From assembly GCA_025359355.1 (NCBI GenBank), contig JANYGR010000059.1, positions 1 to 6,278 of the forward strand: a stretch of DNA of 6,278 bases, read 5' to 3'. The stretch comes from Bacteroidota bacterium (GTDB lineage: Bacteria > Bacteroidota > Bacteroidia > B-17B0 > Aurantibacillaceae). Shown one piece after another: positions 3,962 to 6,278 of the stretch. The position numbers and the translations under genes were made by a program. The first letter of the stretch is position 1; every line of letters begins with the position of its first letter. Under the pieces are notes generated by a model. The model was not told where the DNA came from. It saw only the letters and a program-made list of their open reading frames with translations, and did no database searches.

Positions 3962-6278
3962 TTATTTTTTCTTAGCAGCGGCTTTTTTCACAGGAACTTT
4001 GCGAGGCGCTGCTTTCTTACTAGCCGCTTTTTTTACAACTGTTTTTTTGGCTGGCGCTTTTTTAGCGGTTCCTAATTTCACTACTTTAGCCTTAGTAGGT
4101 GCTTTCTTTCCCTTTTTATCAAAGGCTTTTGGCACTTGAGTCACAATCATAGCTTTTACTTCATCTAAGGTTAATGCAGTTAATTCATCAGGTGTAAATT
4201 TACCTCCACCTTCTTTAATTAATTTTAAGTTTAATTTACCAAACTTAATTTGTGGGCCCCAACGTGCATTTTCAATAGATATTTTCTCTTCTGGCCAATT
4301 TTGTATATAACGGTTTGCTTCTTTATCTAATTTTTTTTCAATTAATTCATTGATGTCTTGTTGAGATAAATTATCAAAATCGTAAGCGCGAGGTACATTA
4401 ATAAACATGCCTTCGTATTTAATAAATGGACCAAAACGACCTTTACCTTTTGTTACGCCTTTACCTTCGTAATGCGCAACTGGTGCATCAGCTAATTCTT
4501 TTTCTTTAATGATTTCTAAGGCTTGTTCCATATCAACTGTCAATGGATCAATGGTACGAGGTATAGAAATAAAAGCGTCTCCTAATTTAATATAAGGTCC
4601 AAATCGTCCAACGGCTACTACCACTTCTTTACCTTCGTATTCGCCTAAGGTTAAAGGAAGTTTAAGTAAATCCAATGCGTCTTCTAATGTAATGGTATCT
4701 AAATTTTGAGTTTTACGTAAGCTTGCAAACTTGGCTACTTCACCAGTTTCTTCGTTTGTTTCGCCTATTTGCGCTAAAGGACCAAAGCGCCCAATTCTCA
4801 CAATAATTGGTTTCCCACTTGCGGGATCAATTCCTAAACTGCGTTCGCCACTGGCGCGTTCGCTGTTTTCCATAGTGTGTTCTACCGTTTTATGGAATGG
4901 GTGATAAAATTCGCCCAACATCTTTTGCCAGTCTAAATGACCTTCAGCAATCTCATCAAACTCTTCTTCTACTTTAGCCGTAAAATTAAAATCTAAAATA
5001 GTTGGAAAATATTGCAGTAAAAAATCGTTCACAACCATTCCAATATCGGTAGGAAATAATTTAGATTTTTCTGCACCTGTATTTTCTGTTTTTGTTTCTT
5101 TCGTAATGTTTTGTTTCACTAACGATAAGTGAACATAGTTTCTTGGAGTCCCCTCTCTATCAGTCTTCTCCACGTAATTACGTTTTTGAACTGTACTAAT
5201 AGTTGGCGCATAAGTTGAAGGACGACCAATTCCTAATTCTTCTAATTTCTTAACTAAACTTGCTTCTGTGTATCGTGCAGGATGATGCGTGAAACGTTGT
5301 GTTGCAGAAACTTCTTTGCTATCAATTTTTTCTCCAACTTTCATTGGAGGTAACATGGATGAGTTTTCTTCGTCAGAATCTTCATCGTCTGTTCCTTCCA
5401 TATATACTTTAAGGAAACCATCAAATTTTAAAACTTCACCTTGAGCTACAAAAATTTCAGAAGCACCGCTTACGCTTACTTTAGCAGTTGTTTTTTCTAA
5501 CTCTGCATCACTCATTTGACTGGCGATTGTACGTTTCCAGATTAGGTCATACAAACGTATTTCGTTACGTTCGCCATCAATTACTGTTCTGTCAATATAG
5601 GTTGGACGAATCGCCTCATGCGCTTCTTGTGCGCCTTTACTCTTTGTTTTATATTTACGAGGATTATAATATTTAGCCCCATAGTTTTCGTTAATAGCTT
5701 TGTTTGCCTGATCCATGGCTGTATCCGATAAATTTACGGAGTCAGTTCTCATGTAAGTAATACGTCCGGCTTCATATAAGCGTTGCGCCACTTGCATCGT
5801 TTGCGCTACCGAAAATCCTAATTTACGTGCAGCTTCCTGTTGTAAGGTAGATGTTGTAAAAGGTGCAGCTGGAGAGCGTTTAGCAGGTTTTGTTTCTAAA
5901 CTTGATATGGTATAAGAAGCTACTTTGCATTTTTCTAAAAAGGTTTGCGCTTCTGCTTCTGTATTATAACGTTTATCTAATTCTGCTTTTAATAAACCTG
6001 AACCAACTGTAAATATCGCTGAAACTTTAAATGCAGATGTTGAGGTAAACTTTTGAATTTCACGTTCACGCTCTACAATTAAGCGTACAGCAACCGATTG
6101 CACACGCCCAGCAGATAAACTCGGACGAACTTTACGCCATAAAATAGGTGATAATTCAAAGCCAACTAATCTATCTAATACACGACGAGCTTGTTGAGCG
6201 TTTACTAAATTAATATCAATTTCACGTGGGTTTTCAATTGCTTTTAATATGGCTGGTTTTGTAATTTCATGAAAAACA
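3962..6278 (-). CDS. topA: DNA topoisomerase I (TopA), type IA, 5' part outside window
   Basis: TopA relaxes negatively supercoiled DNA by breaking one strand through a 5'-phosphotyrosyl link. The visible 771 residues stay in frame to the window edge, where they read VFHEITKPAI. An apparent start near 6103 is only the GTG valine inside the conserved SAGRVQSVAVRLI motif. The Toprim domain and start codon lie beyond the edge, an estimated 120-150 residues. The catalytic tyrosine is in ITYMRTDS (codon 5753-5755, visible residue 175), and HHPARYTEASLVKKLEELG with GRPSTYA is also intact. The C-terminus has four Topo I C-terminal-type repeats marked by GRFGP, GRFGP, GRFGP and RWGP (visible residues 496, 557, 613, 672). 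The last 52 residues are rich in Lys, Ala, Pro and Val, like histone H1 tails. The visible part has a single Cys (residue 117), so the zinc-ribbon domains of E. coli TopA are absent. A terminator follows directly. Confidence 0.97.
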   Translation of the reverse strand, partial: VFHEITKPAILKAIENPREIDINLVNAQQARRVLDRLVGFELSPILWRKVRPSLSAGRVQSVAVRLIVEREREIQKFTSTSAFKVSAIFTVGSGLLKAELDKRYNTEAEAQTFLEKCKVASYTISSLETKPAKRSPAAPFTTSTLQQEAARKLGFSVAQTMQVAQRLYEAGRITYMRTDSVNLSDTAMDQANKAINENYGAKYYNPRKYKTKSKGAQEAHEAIRPTYIDRTVIDGERNEIRLYDLIWKRTIASQMSDAELEKTTAKVSVSGASEIFVAQGEVLKFDGFLKVYMEGTDDEDSDEENSSMLPPMKVGEKIDSKEVSATQRFTHHPARYTEASLVKKLEELGIGRPSTYAPTISTVQKRNYVEKTDREGTPRNYVHLSLVKQNITKETKTENTGAEKSKLFPTDIGMVVNDFLLQYFPTILDFNFTAKVEEEFDEIAEGHLDWQKMLGEFYHPFHKTVEHTMENSERASGERSLGIDPASGKPIIVRIGRFGPLAQIGETNEETGEVAKFASLRKTQNLDTITLEDALDLLKLPLTLGEYEGKEVVVAVGRFGPYIKLGDAFISIPRTIDPLTVDMEQALEIIKEKELADAPVAHYEGKGVTKGKGRFGPFIKYEGMFINVPRAYDFDNLSQQDINELIEKKLDKEANRYIQNWPEEKISIENARWGPQIKFGKLNLKLIKEGGGKFTPDELTALTLDEVKAMIVTQVPKAFDKKGKKAPTKAKVVKLGTAKKAPAKKTVVKKAASKKAAPRKVPVKKAAAKKK

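Noticed and set aside
3878..4075. 65-codon open frame on the plus strand rich in Phe
   Set aside because: Its second half is the antisense of the lysine-rich TopA tail, which explains the Phe bias, and it runs through the topA terminator.
5357..5395. Acidic stretch in TopA (GTDDEDSDEENSS)
   Set aside because: A variable acidic loop at this place after FLKVY is common in bacterial topoisomerases I, so it is not unusual.
5488..5676. 62-codon open frame on the plus strand inside topA
   Set aside because: It is antisense to conserved TopA core sequence, with no supporting motif.
6101..6103. GTG as the start of topA
   Set aside because: The frame continues upstream to the window edge with strongly conserved TopA sequence (NAQQARRVLDRLVG, SAGRVQSVAVR), so this valine is internal.

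Overview
The window looks like chromosomal DNA of a member of the Bacteroidota. The sequence is AT-rich. The TopA has the zinc-finger-free C-terminus with GRFGP repeats and a lysine/alanine tail. A stand-alone CysN without a fused APS kinase follows CysD. The lipoprotein carries a Bacteroidota-type SCKKD signal, its upstream region has a TTG/TAnnTTTG promoter, and start codons lack strong Shine-Dalgarno sequences. Genus cannot be decided from the window.

Layout. The plus strand holds the last 22 codons of cysD (1-70), a 148-base gap with a repeat-like hairpin, cysN (219-1463), a 109-base gap with two kinds of short repeat, and a hotdog-fold acyl-CoA thioesterase (1573-2034). The minus strand holds, read from the right edge leftwards, topA (3962-6278, its 5' part outside the window) with an intrinsic terminator, a 321-base intergenic region with a good promoter and a nested inverted repeat, a small lipoprotein (3227-3640) and a polytopic membrane protein (2027-3061). 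The thioesterase and membrane-protein genes converge and overlap by 8 bases.

Function. CysD and CysN together form ATP sulfurylase, the first step of assimilatory sulfate reduction (sulfate + ATP to APS, driven by GTP hydrolysis). The thioesterase, the DNA topoisomerase I and the two uncharacterised envelope proteins show no obvious link to sulfur metabolism. I see no mobile element, phage, CRISPR array, toxin-antitoxin pair or defence cluster. This is largely ordinary housekeeping sequence. The points worth a second look are the intergenic repeats, the unrecognised lipoprotein with its promoter region, the PH-like tail of the membrane protein, and the C-terminus of TopA.
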